From NCBI GenBank assembly GCA_037447655.1, contig JBBHKE010003080.1:126001-186000 (forward strand): a DNA stretch of 60,000 nucleotides, in the 5' to 3' direction. A program made the position numbers and the translations under genes. The notes under the pieces were generated by a model. That model had not been told where the DNA came from. It saw nothing but the letters and a program-made list of their open reading frames with translations, and did no database searches. Of the stretch, positions 45,200 through 59,300 are shown piece by piece (within the stretch, counting starts at the first letter, position 1; the number at the start of each line of letters is the position of its first letter). Origin of the DNA: Zygnema cylindricum. Taxonomy: Eukaryota > Streptophyta > Zygnematophyceae > Zygnematales > Zygnemataceae.

Positions 45200-45390
45200 A
45201 GCATCAATGTTTTTTTTTCCTTAAAACTTATTTTTCTCCGTGCACACTTTGTCGGCCTTTTTTGTTAAAGAATTCCCTCGGGAAGGTAAGATTCTTACCT
45301 TCCAATTGGTGGTCTTCGAATGAAAATTGGACATGTGCACGGAGAGAAGCTGATTTAAATGGCGAAAAAAAACATGAACCCTAATAGTGG
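45200..45390. mobile_element. Diverged foldback element related to 19846-20045
   Basis: TCTCCGTGCACA near 45234 and its inverse TGTGCACGGAGA near 45333 form the inner part of two arms. Outward, TTTTTTTTCC and GGCGAAAAAAAA continue the pairing. TTGTCGG and GCGAAAAAAA words are shared with the 19.9-kb foldback. Confidence 0.55.
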
Positions 45391-47159
45391 TATAGTGTAC
45401 TATGGTCTTCGCTGTCCTTGATTTTGGCTTTTTGTTGAAACTGGATTACGGACAAGAAACAATCATGGAAGGAAGGAACATACATTTTCCTTTTTTTTTC
45501 TTTTTTTTTAATTTCTTATTTCTGTTAGTAATGAGGTCAAGCTAGTCAAAGTCACAACTCACATTTGTCATTGTTTTTTCATGGGTCAAACTTTTACCTG
45601 AGATGTTGGGCAATTCACAGTTTGAAAATGGTGTTGTACATCCGATAACCGACATGTAAAATTATTGGTTGGTTATCGGTTCTTAATCGGTATGTTATAA
45701 TCATTGATAATTTGCCTTCAATGGATAGCCCTTGCAATATATAATATTGGGTGTACCATATAATATAGTAATATAGTGTATAGTAAAAATGTGTAGTGTA
45801 CTTGTGCGTACTACGAAACTACATATATGAGATTAGTTTGATGTGACTGCCTTACATCATTGCAAACAATGAAATATGTTGCACCTCGTGACGTGATGTT
45901 ACAATCATCATGGACAATATGCCGCGCTTTGCCACATTGCAACATAATAGGCAGTTGCAATCTCTATAAAACATCTAGAAGTATAATAACTTGCAAAGTT
46001 GCAAAAATACAAAAACGCAAACAGCGTGGACCGTGGATTGGAAATGGCCGTACAAAATCTTGAACTTCGACAAAACCCTAAAGTGTATGTTTGTCATCGA
46101 GATATCAATTATTGCCAAGAAGCAAAGGCATGGAAAAATGTTGATCCGTGGTGATGGGGAAAAAAGTTAATGTTCTTGTTAATTACGGTTCGACGAGGCT
46201 GTAGAGGATATCGGTATGGTTTAAGTAGATTGGGAAGATTGGGTGAAGGGAGTTTAAAGATTTAAAGAGTCGTGGAAAAATTGTATTAGTCCCTAGGGAG
46301 AGAGAGTTCAAACTGACTAAAGGCATAGGGGGAGGCGGGAGATTTGAATGGCCACCACTAACGGGGGTGGGGGAAACGAGAGGAGGGGAGGGAAGAGGGG
46401 AGAACCTAATGTTGTTGCGGGGGAGGGATAGGATTCGAAGTTGTGGTAGGAGAAAGGGGAATTAACCAGACGATGAGGGGAGGAGATTTGTTGGCGATGG
46501 GGGGAGGGGACTTGCTACCAACCAAATAGAGATGTTGATAACGAGATTGACGAGGAGGAAGGGGAATTCTAAACATGGTGATTGCGGGATAATCTTGTTA
46601 CTGACCTTTTGTTGTTAAGGAGGAAAAAACCGATGACATGGGGTGAAAACTATGTTGCCATGGAGGAAAAACCATGTTGATGGGGTGAAGAAAAACATGC
46701 TTGTAAGGTAAAATCAGTGACGCAGAGGAAAATGGTACCAGCGGGGAGGAAAATTGATGTGGGCGAAAAACCATGCTAGCATGGAGGAAAAAACATGCTA
46801 ACGTGGAGGGAAAAACTGTTGATTAAGAGTCTTAGGGGCACATTCATTAACACTAGCATACTTAGGTCAAAATCGAAACAATCTGGTATAGTAATAATTT
46901 TATTATAAGTGTTATAGATACCCATTATGTCAGGATAGAGAATCAGATAAGGAAAGTATGTTAAGGGGGCGGTTTTCAGAAAAAATGAAAGTCTTAGGGC
47001 ATACCTTTGCATTTAACGATGCATCGAGAAGAATATTGGATGTCTTCACATCTCTGCATTTGCGAAAAGAAAAGTACAACCACTGGATCGTCAACAAACA
47101 TTAATCGAATTCCGATTGAAATCTGCGTTGGGATAAATTTTCCATAATTTTAACCAACC

Positions 47160-47230
<71 letters not shown>

Positions 47231-47773
47231 ACACACACACAAACGCGCACACGCACACACGCACACGCATGATGCACGACGCATGATTGAAAACACCCAC
47301 ACTCAATCCTACTTGTTAATGGAGAAGTCACACCCTTTTACATTAACCAAAATAAAAGGTCAAAGAGAAAAAAAAATTACTGCAACCAAGGACGATATGT
47401 TTGAGGAAGGTTTGGAAACACGTCATGGTGATGCATTGGTTGTCTTGTATGTATGGTCGATGGGCTCCCTTTACGAAAGTTTTCTCAATCTTTACAAACA
47501 ATTGTTAAGCATACAAGCACCTTCCAAAAAGGGAACACAAAGATGAATTGTAAGCCTTAATGGTTCGAGCATTTTCATTTATGTTTTTGTGAATAGGAAA
47601 TATAAAGAATCAACGCTAAAAAATACAAATTTTATGTACAAAGACTGTACAGCTAGAAGACAGATTATGCTTCACGATGGTTGTCTATTGGCTAGGGGAT
47701 TATGTACTTTAGTCATGTCCCCCAACTACGAAAGTGATTTTGACGGTTGGATACTTTTTTTTTACCGTGCGGC
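45391..47773. other. Gene-free interval
   Basis: AT-rich sequence, then a G/A-rich stretch at about 46250-46560 and 46620-46815 with repeated ATGGAGGAAAAACCATG-like phrases. It contains the CA microsatellite at 47163-47281. No exon or RNA gene supported. Confidence 0.55.
47163..47281. repeat. (CA)n microsatellite
   Basis: About 29 perfect AC/CA units, then an interrupted part with ACGCACACGC variants. Open frames through it are artefacts. Confidence 0.97.
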
Positions 47774-49042
47774 TAAGGGTATGTTCCCATGTGTTAAAGT
47801 TAGTGTTTTTATTTCTGTCTTTTTCATCTAAAACAGAGCCTACAAAGATAAAATCTTATGCCTTACAAACAAATTGTGAAAACCACAGTACAATTTGCAT
47901 CATCTCAAAACGTAGAATGTACTACAGCTTGTCGTCTTGCTCTTTTCGGCCCAATGCCTCGTCATTCTAGCTCATTTTCAAACTATACCTGGAATCGACT
48001 CGCGACGTAATTTTATTAAAAGTACCCCTTGAATCGTTATTAGCGTATAGAAATTATTAGTGTAAAGAAAAAAATAGCGTCATTCATTCTAATTCAATGG
48101 CTGGAGACGTGGCAGATTATGGTCCACGTCCTTAAATAGTGTAATTTATTATATTTAAGGTTTCAATGTCAAAATTTTGGGGTGCCGATATAGCGTACAT
48201 AAGGCTAATAACGATTCACGGTGTAGCGGTCGATCGACGAATAAAATTCAGTCTTTGCACCTGTCGTAAAATTTTGAAACCTTTCTGCAGAATGAAATGA
48301 CAGAAACCTTTTTGCAATGACATTTTTTCCATGAAGGGGTCGTTTGCAACGGATGTCATTTCGCAAAAGCGAAATCCCTTGCAAGGCGCCTCTCCCTCTC
48401 CCACTCACACTATCGCCACTATCTCACATTTCTTGAATGAACCAAAGACAATAATCGTATGAAATGAAAGAGCCTTTTTTTTTTTTTTTTTACTACCTTT
48501 GGGCGTAGTTTGATGCAGGTAGAGTGAGGAAAAAAAAATCGGGAAGCCACGGCGGAAAGTTTTGAAATCAATGACGTTGACGGTGTCACAAGTGAGCATG
48601 ACGTCACAATGCCACAAAAATATAGACATAACAATGTCACAAAAAACTAGATATCTACAACCGTTGCTATTTTGTAAACACACAACATATTGAATTAAAA
48701 AGCACGATGGTAAACCATCTGAGTCCAGGGGAACAAAAGGGGTGGCAAGGCCAAAACTGAAAAACTACAAGCATGGCAATATAAAACAAAGAAAACAACC
48801 GGAACAAAGAAAAATGGCAAGTAAACGAAAGCACTGAGAACTTCAAAAGAAACGTCAAGAGATGTGGCGAGTTTTGTAGTCGCCTACAGCCGTCACAAAT
48901 TGTACCTACGTCTACAACCGTCACAGTCTAAAGTAACGATTTTGTTTTCGAACATCGGAACACTCTAAAAATTACTACGGAGAATCTTCACTAAAAAACA
49001 AAGTGGCAAGTCTACGTTTCGGCTACATGGGAGCGTAACCTA
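47774..49042. mobile_element. Putative 1.3-kb TIR element with TAAGGG-type ends, carrying a nested MITE
   Basis: The left end TAAGGGTATGTTCCCATGTG matches the family at 19.06 kb. The right end ...CATGGGAGCGTAACCTA is an imperfect inverse. The interior has the MITE at 48025-48223 and a T-rich low-complexity run. No transposase. The right boundary is uncertain. Confidence 0.5.
48025..48223. mobile_element. TA-flanked MITE, copy 6
   Basis: Starts CCCCTTGAATCGTTATTAG and ends ...AATAACGATTCACGGTG, with TA at 48023-48024 and 48224-48225; 199 bp. Almost the exact reverse complement of the copy at 18412-18611, including the core GGAGACGTGGCAGATT and GGTCCACGTCCTTA. Confidence 0.88.
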
Positions 49043-49138
49043 ACGCGTGCTATTCTTTTTGAAGAGATATATCACACGTTGCTCTTATATGACACGTAGG
49101 CCAATGCTAAAAGTGCCGCGAAGGCAGCCACGTGCATG

Positions 49139-49700
49139 TTCAGAAAGAAAGTGTGCCCAGCTGGCAATGATCCACGCCAACGAAGCGTGTCCCGCAGACA
49201 TGTATTTATCAAACTTTGCCACGTGTCACCATTTTTTTATACACCTGAGAAGTGACAACGCCAATTAGGATTTGAGCCATTCAACGCTCCTTTCACCGTA
49301 ACTGACGGCTTTGTCTAAACTTCAAGCTTCTTGTCCAGAGAGGTACACTGCCCAGCTGGCGTTGTTTTCTACGCCAAACGAAGCATTTTCTGTCAACGTG
49401 TATAATCTAAACATCGACACGCGTACAGAGTCTTTTTTTGCTCACCTGACGAGTGACAACAATGATTTTCATAGATCAGATTCGTTAGGATTTGAACCAT
49501 TTATAACGCTCCTGTCACCGTAACTGACGGCATTAGCCAACTGTTAAGTTGCTTGTTCAGAGAAAAGCTGCTCAGCTGGCAACAAAGCATTTTCTGTTGA
49601 CGTCGTGTCCATCACTATTTTGTACCACCTGACAACGATTAGTTGCCATAGATCAGATTCTTTCGGATTTAAGTCACGCTCTAACGCTCGTTTCGCTTTT
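49139..49700. repeat. About 200-220-bp tandem repeat, 2.7 units
   Basis: Units begin near 49139, 49335 and 49560. Each has GCCCAGCTGGC or CTCAGCTGGC, then GAAGC.TTTTCTGT, CACCTGA..AGTGACAAC, and, in the first two, CACCGTAACTGACGGC. Units are diverged, so the array is old. Confidence 0.82.
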
Positions 49701-49949
49701 TTAACTGCCAGATTTGGCAAAACGTCAAGAGGCAATATTTTCTGCATCTTGGATCATTCTCAAATTTGAAAGGAAAAAACTGCATGAAGGATGCTTTCAT
49801 AACTTTTATCTGTCTACAAGTTCATAAGTTTTCTCGTTTTGTATTTTTTTTTTGTTCTTAAGCAAATTATTGAATTGAAACTCTTTTAAACTACAGGATT
49901 TGTTGAATATAGCTTGTTCTTCGAAGCAAGTTTACAGCTTCAACATTTT

Positions 49950-50165
49950 ATTGTAGGTCTGCAGCAAAATTTAATGCGTACTGTATAACTTCTATACTGT
50001 TAGACTGTTAGTACTCCATTGGAAGAGACTTCAAACAGCAAGCTTGAAAATAAGTTTGTTTGTTCATCAAAATTTAGTGCGTACTGTATTTTAAGTGTTA
50101 TTCTGTTATTGTTCAATTGTAAAGAGACGTCAGCAGCAAGCTTGAAAAAAGTAAGTTTGTTTCAA
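49950..50165. repeat. About 115-bp tandem duplication
   Basis: GCAAAATTTAATGCGTACTGTAT at 49963 recurs as CAAAATTTAGTGCGTACTGTAT near 50077. CAGCAAGCTTGAAAA, AAGTTTGTTT and AGAGAC words follow at the same spacing. A shorter 55-60-bp duplication (GTGAGCATA, AACAAACCAGAA) is at 50635-50720. Confidence 0.75.
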
Positions 50166-52566
50166 TTGGATATTTTATCCTTCGTCCTTTACATAGGCAT
50201 ACTCTTTACACGCGTGAGGAATGTTCTATATTCTACATTATCACTTTCTAAAATTTAAAGCACAGACTGTACGGACACATTTGTACGGATAATTTGTATT
50301 TTCCTAGTCCTGCAGTGTAGTCTTTTTCAGCAACTCAAAGTTGACAGAAAAAGACAAGCTCAGTGTTAATTATTAACAACAAGTCAATTTTATCACAAAA
50401 AAGTGACTGACTGAAAACTCCTGTTTTTTTAAAAGTGAATATACATTTTCTTATTCCACCATCAAAACTTGTACTGATTCTGAATCATAAAACAAGTAAT
50501 GTTTTCAACTCCTAATCCTCTAAATCTAAGAAGAGCCCTGGTTTCATCTGCAAGATTCCCTCTCCTTTTTTTAAGTCCCTTCACAAATGTAAGAAGTGAC
50601 TACTGTCACACCAAACCCTGTTCTTTTCAGAAAAAAAGCGTTGTGAGCATAGCAACAAACCAGAAGTGTATTTTCCTCAAAAATGGCATTGTGAGCATAA
50701 CAAACCAGAATTGTATTTTGCCAAAAGTCAATTCAAAAACCTATTTTTCTTCCTGGACTCCAGCAACCGGTGGTTTTCGAACAAAAACTCCTTCGATATC
50801 GCCAACTTCTATCGTAACTTGCAAGGTAAAACTCAATTTTTTGAATATCTCAATTCGGCAATGTCTCAATTTTTGTCACTTTCTATTATATCCTTTTTTT
50901 TCCGGTTGTCTTGTGTGTTTTTTTAAGGTAAAAGTCTTAATTCTGTCAGGTTATCATGTCACTCTCTCTCCGTTTCATCATGTCCTATACATTTTTTTAG
51001 TTTCATCAATCACACTCATTATAACATTTAATATTAACATCTGACATTTAATATTTAACATTAAAATATAATATTTAAAATTTATATATAACATTTACAT
51101 TTACCAGATATGTAAGGCAAAGATTGAATCTATTGGAGTCAGTGTCAAGCGTATTTTTGTCGGTGTAATATTTAAATTAGAGCTTTTAATTCCCTCCTCC
51201 ACCTCCCCCTCGCCCTCCCTTAGCTTGTCCAATTATGTAGATACCTCTCTCCCTCTCCTTCCTCTCTCCCTCTCCTTCCTCTCTCCTTTATTCCTCTCTT
51301 TCCCGTTCTTTCCCTCTCTCCCTCTGTCTTCCTCTCTCTCCCTCTCTCTCCCCCTCTCTCCCCCTCTCTCCCGCTGATTTTGCATGAGAACGTTTTTTCC
51401 TAGAGCCCTTACTTTTTTACTTTTTATCTTTTGTTTACAGCTTTTCCACACCACTTTCTTTTTAGTCAGAGGAATAGTTTTTATTTTTATTTTCAATGAC
51501 ACTTTTTAAAATTTACAAATGGCTAAGAAGTATGTATTGTAATCAGTCAGAAAACTTTTGCCAATGTTGGTCTTTCTTTTTTAGTGAATATTCCATCTTC
51601 CTTCCTTCTTTCCCCCCCTCCTCCCCTCCTCCTCCCTCCCTCCCTCCCTCCCTCCGTCCTTCCTTTCATCTCCTTCCATCAACTTCTATAGGACGTACCA
51701 TGATGTTTTCTTCTCTTTTTCGAGATACCCTGCCCATGGTGGACAATCTTTTATTCTACCTTGTGTGATTTTTGACCCAAAATTATAAATTATTGTAAAT
51801 AAATAACAACTTTCTTTCTGAATCGCCCATAAGAAGCCGTGTAACATAATTTATCGTAGTCAACGCTTTACTTTGCTTATTTTACGTAGTTAATTTTATT
51901 TTAGTTCATTTACTGCCTGCTTAATTTGTTTAATTTAATTCTCTAATAGCAATTCACGGAGTAATTTTTCTTAGTATTGGTTCTTGCTTTTCGATCAAAA
52001 AAATGGTCAGAGTTTATGTTTCATTTTTTATGTTACGTCAATCGTGTAGTTGGGAAGTTTTTTTTTTTTTTTTGGATAGTTAACATATTTACAGAAGGGT
52101 ACGTCTATCGTGGTTTCTGGTCATCATTTTCCATTAAATTTCTTTTACTGTTAGTTGTTTTTTTTCTTATGTTTTTGAATTGTTAAGCAGTGAAGTTTTT
52201 AGACGCCGTTAAATTTTTGAATCTTGAGAAATACGATTCGCATGTTTTATCCATGTTTTGCAAGTTATAGAGAACCTCTATTTTCTGACATTTCTTTTGC
52301 TGTTTCCAAAGAAATCATGCCTTCAACTGATCATTCCTCTCAGGATTTTTTTTGTTACGAAAACAGAAGAAAAAAGAAAAAGAAAAGAAAAATAAATCAA
52401 TAAACATGTATAATAAAAATAAATTTAATATTTATATGTTTATGCGTATATATGTTTATAAATATGTATGTATATATAATAAGTAAATTCACATGTATAA
52501 TAAATAGATAAATGGAAATATATACATGTATACTGTCTACTCACACACATTAAGAAGTCTGTATAT

Positions 52567-52597
<31 letters not shown>

Positions 52598-53378
52598 CAT
52601 ATACATATATATACATATATATATACATATATATATATACATACATACATATATACATATATACATATATACATATATACATATATACATATATACATAT
52701 ATATATACATATGTATATATATATGTATATATATATATGTGTGTGTGTGTGCATATATATGATTATATATGTATGTATATGCATAATTTATTAATATATT
52801 ATTTTGTAAGTAGATATGTATATTTAACTACCTCTGCTCCAAATGCTGATCTATCAAATGTACAAAACATTCAATGAACATGAATGGTCGTACTTGTATA
52901 CAGTCCACCAAATTACACTATCGAAGTTTTACCTCCGTTTTGAGAGAAAATTGTATAATTCGTATGATTTTTTAGGTGATTTTACGTACATATTACCCCA
53001 AAACCGTACGATTCACCCTCGACATAAGGCAAATTTTTTCAATGTATTTATCCTGTCAGTGATCGTGAACTTTAAAAGCTGAACCATTGAGTTCAGTTAT
53101 TTCCCAACTTCCTGTCATTTGATCCTATGTGACATGGTCCAGTCATCAGATGACATGTACGAGCGGTTTAGTTTCCCTTTTCCTTTTTTTACTTTTTGTT
53201 ATCTTAAAAATGCGCCAAACATCGTATTAGTGAGATAAAGGTGAACCAAAATCCGAAATTCTATTGAGCTTGTGGTTCGTCAACACTGTCGATTTGTCAA
53301 TTTTGTCGATTGTGTCAATTTTGTCAATTTTTCAATTTTATCAATTTTGTCAAATTTGTCAATTTTTCAATTTGGCAG
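50166..53378. other. Gene-free interval left of the SSADH gene
   Basis: AT-rich. Contains pyrimidine tracts (51181-51375, 51598-51672), one MITE-like right end (AATAGCAATTCACGGAG before TA, near 51960), and the TATACA array at 52570-52790. TTTGTCAAT-type short repeats at 53285-53375 run up to the SSADH start. No exon supported. Confidence 0.55.
52570..52790. repeat. Compound microsatellite (CA then TATACATA)
   Basis: A short (AC)n run at 52567-52588 passes into ATATACATATAT-type units and ends in a (TG)n run near 52738. The array is largely self-complementary and could fold back. Confidence 0.92.
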
Positions 53379-56300
53379 ATGAGTAACGGAAATACTCAGT
53401 CACCACCATCCCCGATGACGGAAGCTTTGGAAAAAGTTAAGGCCATTGGTCTTCTTAAACAACAGGCTCTTATCAATGGACTCTGGGTCGATTCTGACGA
53501 AGGAAAAACGTTGGAGGTGAGTTTTGAATTTCAAGATTTTATCGAGTGTCGTCAATTATTCAACTATTACAGGAATAGAATTTTAACAACGTAGAAACAT
53601 TGTTAGTAATGCCACCAAGGAATTTGCAGGATTCAAATCCTGTTATGTAATGATATTGATTTACTCGCCCATTTAGATATGTATATCTTTATTTTTTTAG
53701 TTTTCTTCGAGTTCTACTTCCCGTTAGGTGACTTCTCTGGCTAAGTCTTCTCTTGTGACTCAAAGTCAACTTATCTTTTTATTTTATTTTTAGTTGGAAC
53801 AAGCTTGTTCTTAACCATTTCTTAACCTTTTGAACATTTTTTGTCTGCTGGTAAACATCATCTTTCGCAGTAAATAATGTTCTCTTCTCTCTCTCTCTCT
53901 CTCACTTATTTTCGCAGGTAAAAAATCCAGCCACTGACGAAGTTTTTGCACACGTCCCAAATTTGGGGTACAAAGAGACAACAAGGGCCATTGATGCTGC
54001 GGCAGAAGCCTTCAAAAGTAATATTAATTCTCTTAAAGTCCCCATTGTTTATGTCTGGCAATTCATTAACCAACGCCCTTCTTATAAGGATTTGCACATC
54101 ATTGTTTTTTCTATGTACAGAGAAAAAGACTTACAAAAATTCGTCTTTATATGTTGCCTTTTTTGCTCTAGTCTCCTTTTTCTGGCATTGGGTTGTTTAT
54201 TTTATTCTAAATCAAGAAGAGTCTGTTATTAGTATTATTGAAATTGGTCAAATAGTTTGGATGACAGCTTGGAGTACAGCAACGTCTAAGGAAAGGAGTA
54301 AATTACTTCGAGCTTGGTAAGACCAGTCAAACCATCTTCTTCACCCGATAATGCTATTTACTTTCATCTTTTAAATTTTGATTTCGACAAGATTGTTTAT
54401 TTGTACATGCGCTACACTGTCCATAAGGATTTATTATTGTTAATGCGAAATTATAACACATGATACTAATTTAGTGCAAGCAGACGTAGATTGTATTCCA
54501 CTCCCTTAATAGTCTTGCTGACACAATCTTCTGGTTTTCGGTCAAAAAAGTCGCGACTGAATTAGTGTTATTAACTCTAATAACGATGGTAGTGTAGTTT
54601 TGGTGCAGTTACAGGAACGAGTACTGCCATTTTAGTCAGTTTTTCTTTTTTTTTAACTACTGAAGAGAATATGCTTTTTCTATCAGCTATATCTCCTGTA
54701 CTGCTTGGAGAGATACAATTGTTGAATCTTCGGGTTTAGTATGTAAATCATCCTGTACCATACGGAAAATTCTCAAACAGTCCATATTCTTTTTGACTTG
54801 CTAAAAAGAAAAAGTTTTTCTGATCAATTCACTTTTGTGAGAAACAACAAATCATCCAGTTATTATCTTAAACGGTGATATCTATCCATCTTTCAGAGTG
54901 AAAGGACACCATGGTACATTTCTCCACTTCCCTGAACTGACAGTAGAGGGAGAAGATGATTTGTGAGAAAAGGAGGAAAGAGAAAAGGAGATTGAGATGG
55001 AGAGGGAGCAGGAGAGGGGGAGGAAGAGGGAGCAGGAGAGCAGGAGAGGGAGACGAGGAGGGAGTGGGAGCTGGAGAGAGGAAGGGAGAGGGAGAGGGAG
55101 AGGGAAATGGGGCCGTAGAGAGGAGGGGGAGGGCCAGGGGAAGGGAAAAAGGGGAGAAGGAAAGAAGAAGGGGAGAGATTGAAGGGTACGAGAGAGTGGG
55201 AAAAAGAGGGGAAAAAGGGAGAGTGCGAGAGACTTTGTCATGCTTATGTATTTTTTGGTTTATCGACTGTTAGTATATTTTTTCTTCTGTACTTGTAGGA
55301 TGTAAGCATTATTGCAGAATAGTCCTTCTGTATATGCATTTTGTAATTTGCTGGATAAATTTTGTACAGGTTTGACCTCATAATAAAGAATCGCCAGGAA
55401 CTTGCCCAGCTTATGACGTTGGAGCAAGGAAAGCCTTTAAAAGAAGCTCTAACAGAGGTTAGGTTCTTCCCCTATTTACAATGTTATCATTTTCTTCCTT
55501 AAAAGCTGTTGATAGTCACGTTTCTGTTTCGCTGCTTAGTCCAGTTTGGTAATGAAATTGAAGAGTAAGAATTGAAAATATGGTATAAAATAAGAACAGA
55601 TTTCAACTGTTTGCTTTTCTTGTGCAGGTGAAAGCCAGAAACGCCTTTTTTTTTTTGGAGTTTTCAACATCTTATCTTTCTTTCTTTTAAAGGATTCAAT
55701 TGCGAGCTTTTCTTGTGGAGGTGAAAGCGAGAAACATGTGTAATTTGGAGTTTTCCATCTTATTTCTTCTTAATATCATTTGTAGGTGGAATATGGAGCT
55801 GGATATGTGGAATTTTATGCGGAGGAGGCAAAAAGGGCATATGGTGACATAATTCCTGCTCCCTTACCTGATCGCCGTATTCTTGTTATTAGACAGGTGA
55901 GCTTAACTTTTGCTGAAAATTAAAAATTATTGTTCGGAAAATTTGGACATACTGCATTTTTTATACAATTTTTTTATTTAGCTTCTTAGCAAGGAAAAAA
56001 TGAGTCAAACTAGTAAGCTTTCTATTAGAACTGTATAATAGGGCAAGAATATTCTGCACTTTAGAAACTTCGCAACTGAACCATAACCAAAAATTGCCTG
56101 AAAGAACTAATGACAGTTAAGGCAATTTTTCCACTCTAGGTTCTCAAATTGGGTTAGGCAAAGGCAAATAAATGGTAGTCGGGCGGAGGTCATGATGTTG
56201 GTAATGACGTGTTTCAGAAGAAAAGGCATAAGTTTCTATTTACGTTAGAGATTTCAAAAATCACATTAGTATTATGGATGAGGTGGATATATGTTTTAAA

Positions 56301-59300
56301 AACGCATTGTGTCTTCCTTTGTCAGGAGTCAAATAACATTCAATTTGCTCTTTAGAAGATCGAGAATGAGCTGATAGATTTGAATCATCAAATGGTTTTC
56401 ACTTAATATAATTAAACTACCATCTTATTCTTAGTTTTTTTCTCTGTCGGGAAAGACGAACAGGATCGCATCAACTTTATAAGCATTAATGCGATCAAAG
56501 AGCATAAAGGGGAATTGTAAATTGACAATTTCTACAATTTCTACTATTGCAAGGAAGGGGAACTACAAATTGACGATGTTTACGATAATTATAATTGCAA
56601 CTCCTCTGTTGTTTTTTGCAGCCAGTTGGTGTCGTGGGCATTATAACTCCTTGGAACTTTCCCATCGCCATGATTACCCGCAAAGTGAGTTCTCCTTAAT
56701 GAAAATTGGAGGTTAAAAGAGAAGTTTTAGATCGTAAAGTATATGCGTCATGGTTGTTGAATTTAAGAGTGACAAAACAGTGGCTCTCTGGAAAACATTC
56801 AACTTTTACAGGTTTTTTAAGATCGAATGCTTTTACGAGAGTGATACATGGGTCTTCTATTGTTGACCTTTCATGTTTGAATAAGCTTTGTTAAAAAGTC
56901 CCATTTGATAAGCAGATGTAAATCATATTTTGTGTTCGTGAAGGAAAAAGTTTGAGTTTAAAAAAGTTTACATATCCAACTCATATCGAAAACATTGATT
57001 ATGAAGAATGTGACCAGTCATTACAACTATAAGAACGTCTTTTTTTTTTTTTTTTGCTTTTACGTAATTCCTACGTGTGAGTACTTTTAGTTTCTCGTAG
57101 AATTTATCATCTTAACTTATGATTTGCCTTTTTTTATTTTTTTGTCATGACATGGAGACAGGTGGCACCTGCTCTCGCTGCTGGTTGTACCGTGGTCATA
57201 AAACCAGCAGAGTTGACTCCTCTCTCTGCTTATGCTCTAGGAGAACTTGCTAACCAGGCGGGAATTCCTCCTGTAAGTACTTCTCCCCTCCTTTTCTCTC
57301 CCTCCTTACCTCTCCCTCCTTTTCTCTCCAGTACATTGATCTTATTCTTCAATGTGTTAAGATGCTACACCTCCTATCGATATTAGTGTGAGACGTTTTT
57401 CGGGCATTTAAAGAGGCTTAACTTCATTGTCAGCTGTTGGTTTATGTTCGTTTAGGGAAATAATTGTAAGGTAACCATGTCACCTTTCGATTGTGGTGGT
57501 ACGATTGAAAAGTGTACGACTCTGTGACGAGAAAAAGTACTTTTGGTTGTCCGGAAAATGGTGAACACTAATAGTGATGGGCAGTGTAATTGTTTCTTCA
57601 CTCGATCCTGAGCTTTCTTCTGCGGACATTCCTTTTTCTGACTTGGAAAGGTAGGAAATAAGACAGTTAGGACAGTGTAACCTAACTGTTTTTGGGTATC
57701 TTGGTGGGTTAATTTTGAGGTCGCAGGGAGTTTTGAATGTGGTAACTGGAGAGGCGAGGGAAATAGGAAATGCTATATTGGAGAGTGAAATTGTGATGAA
57801 GCTCAGCTTCACTGGATCAACAACAGTGGGGAAGAAGCTTATGGCAGCTGCATCAAATACAGTAAAAAAGGTGTGTGTACATACAGCAAGCTAAGTTTGG
57901 TCAAGATTCTGCCTCCCTCTTTCCCTCTCCTTGTTCCCCTTTCTCTCCCTTTTTACTTTCTCTGGGGCTGCTTTTCTCTCCCTTTCCTCTGGTTTCCCCT
58001 CTGCTTTCCCTCTCCTTTCCCCTCTGCTTTCCCCTCTCCTTTCTCTCTCCTTCACTGTCCCTTCCCCTTTCCCCTAGCTTTTCCCTCGACAGCTCCATTG
58101 AAGTTTTTTGACAGAAGAACAGGGGAAGTTTTGCTTTATTGCCAACCTCTAGGATATTGGAATATGAATACAGTTATTGAGTTGTGATTGGAATACAAGT
58201 ACAAGTAATTGAGTTGTGATTTAGATACAGGTACAAGTTATTCAGTTGTGATTGGATTATAAGTACAGGTTACTGAATTGGATGTAAAATGACTTTTATA
58301 AAAAAGTTTTTGATCCCAGGTTGCCCTTGAGCTCGGAGGAAATGCTCCCTTCATTGTCTTTGATGATGCAAATATTGAGGCAGCGGCAAAAGGAGCGGTT
58401 TGTTAACTAAACCCCAAAAAACTGTTTAAACCCTGAAAAACTGCCTAAACCCTCAAAAACTGTCTTTTGAGGGTTGTAAATGGATAATTCAGGTTCTAGT
58501 AGAGGGATGTGTGTGTGTGTGTTTTATGTGTGTCTATAGCAAATTTTGAGCAGTGAATTTATTAAATGCTAAACTTTTAGTGGAGTACACCTCTCTGTTG
58601 CTATTAACGCAGAGAACTTGCTAGCTTTAAAGTGAGGGGGAGTAATTTTTCTAAAAATGGTTCGTAGATATGTTTTTAGTACTTGTGTAGATTTTTTTAT
58701 TTTTTTGGTCCAAAAAAACTGGCATGAGCTAATGATTGTAAAAAGTATTATAAGCAAATTTTCTCGAGCATGAGGTCAATTTTTTTTTTTTGGGTGAAGG
58801 TAGAAAAGTAACAACGGAGTAAAAGTAACAAAGGAGTTGCTTTTTTCTTTTTTTTGGGGGGAGGGGGGGAGTGGTAATGGAAGGACAGCTTGTAACCAAG
58901 TTTCGAAACAGTGGACAAACCTGTATTTGTGCGAATCGTTTTCTTGTACAAGATGGTGATTTACCCATTTTCCTTTTATTCTTAACATCGGAAAGAAAAA
59001 TATCAGCTCCGGAGTCTGTATTGTCTGTCTTATTGGCATTGAATATAAAAATGTCATTTTAAAAAGTGGGTTGAAACAGTTAATTGTCCCACTTAAGTTT
59101 CAACGTCTTGTACGCACATGGGCTTTTATGAGGTTTACATTTTTGAACTTAATATTTCTTGGGAGAAAGTGATATCATAAAGATGGGAGGATAGTTATGA
59201 AGGATATTAGTTATTCCGTGTCTTTAAGGATAACAAATTTAGCCTGCGAGGAAATTGATTGGATAAAATGAGGGAGGAAATCTCATATCATAGAAGGATA

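Noticed and set aside
52440-52784. Tyr/Ile/His-rich open frames
   Set aside because: They are translations of a TATACATA/CA microsatellite, not genes.
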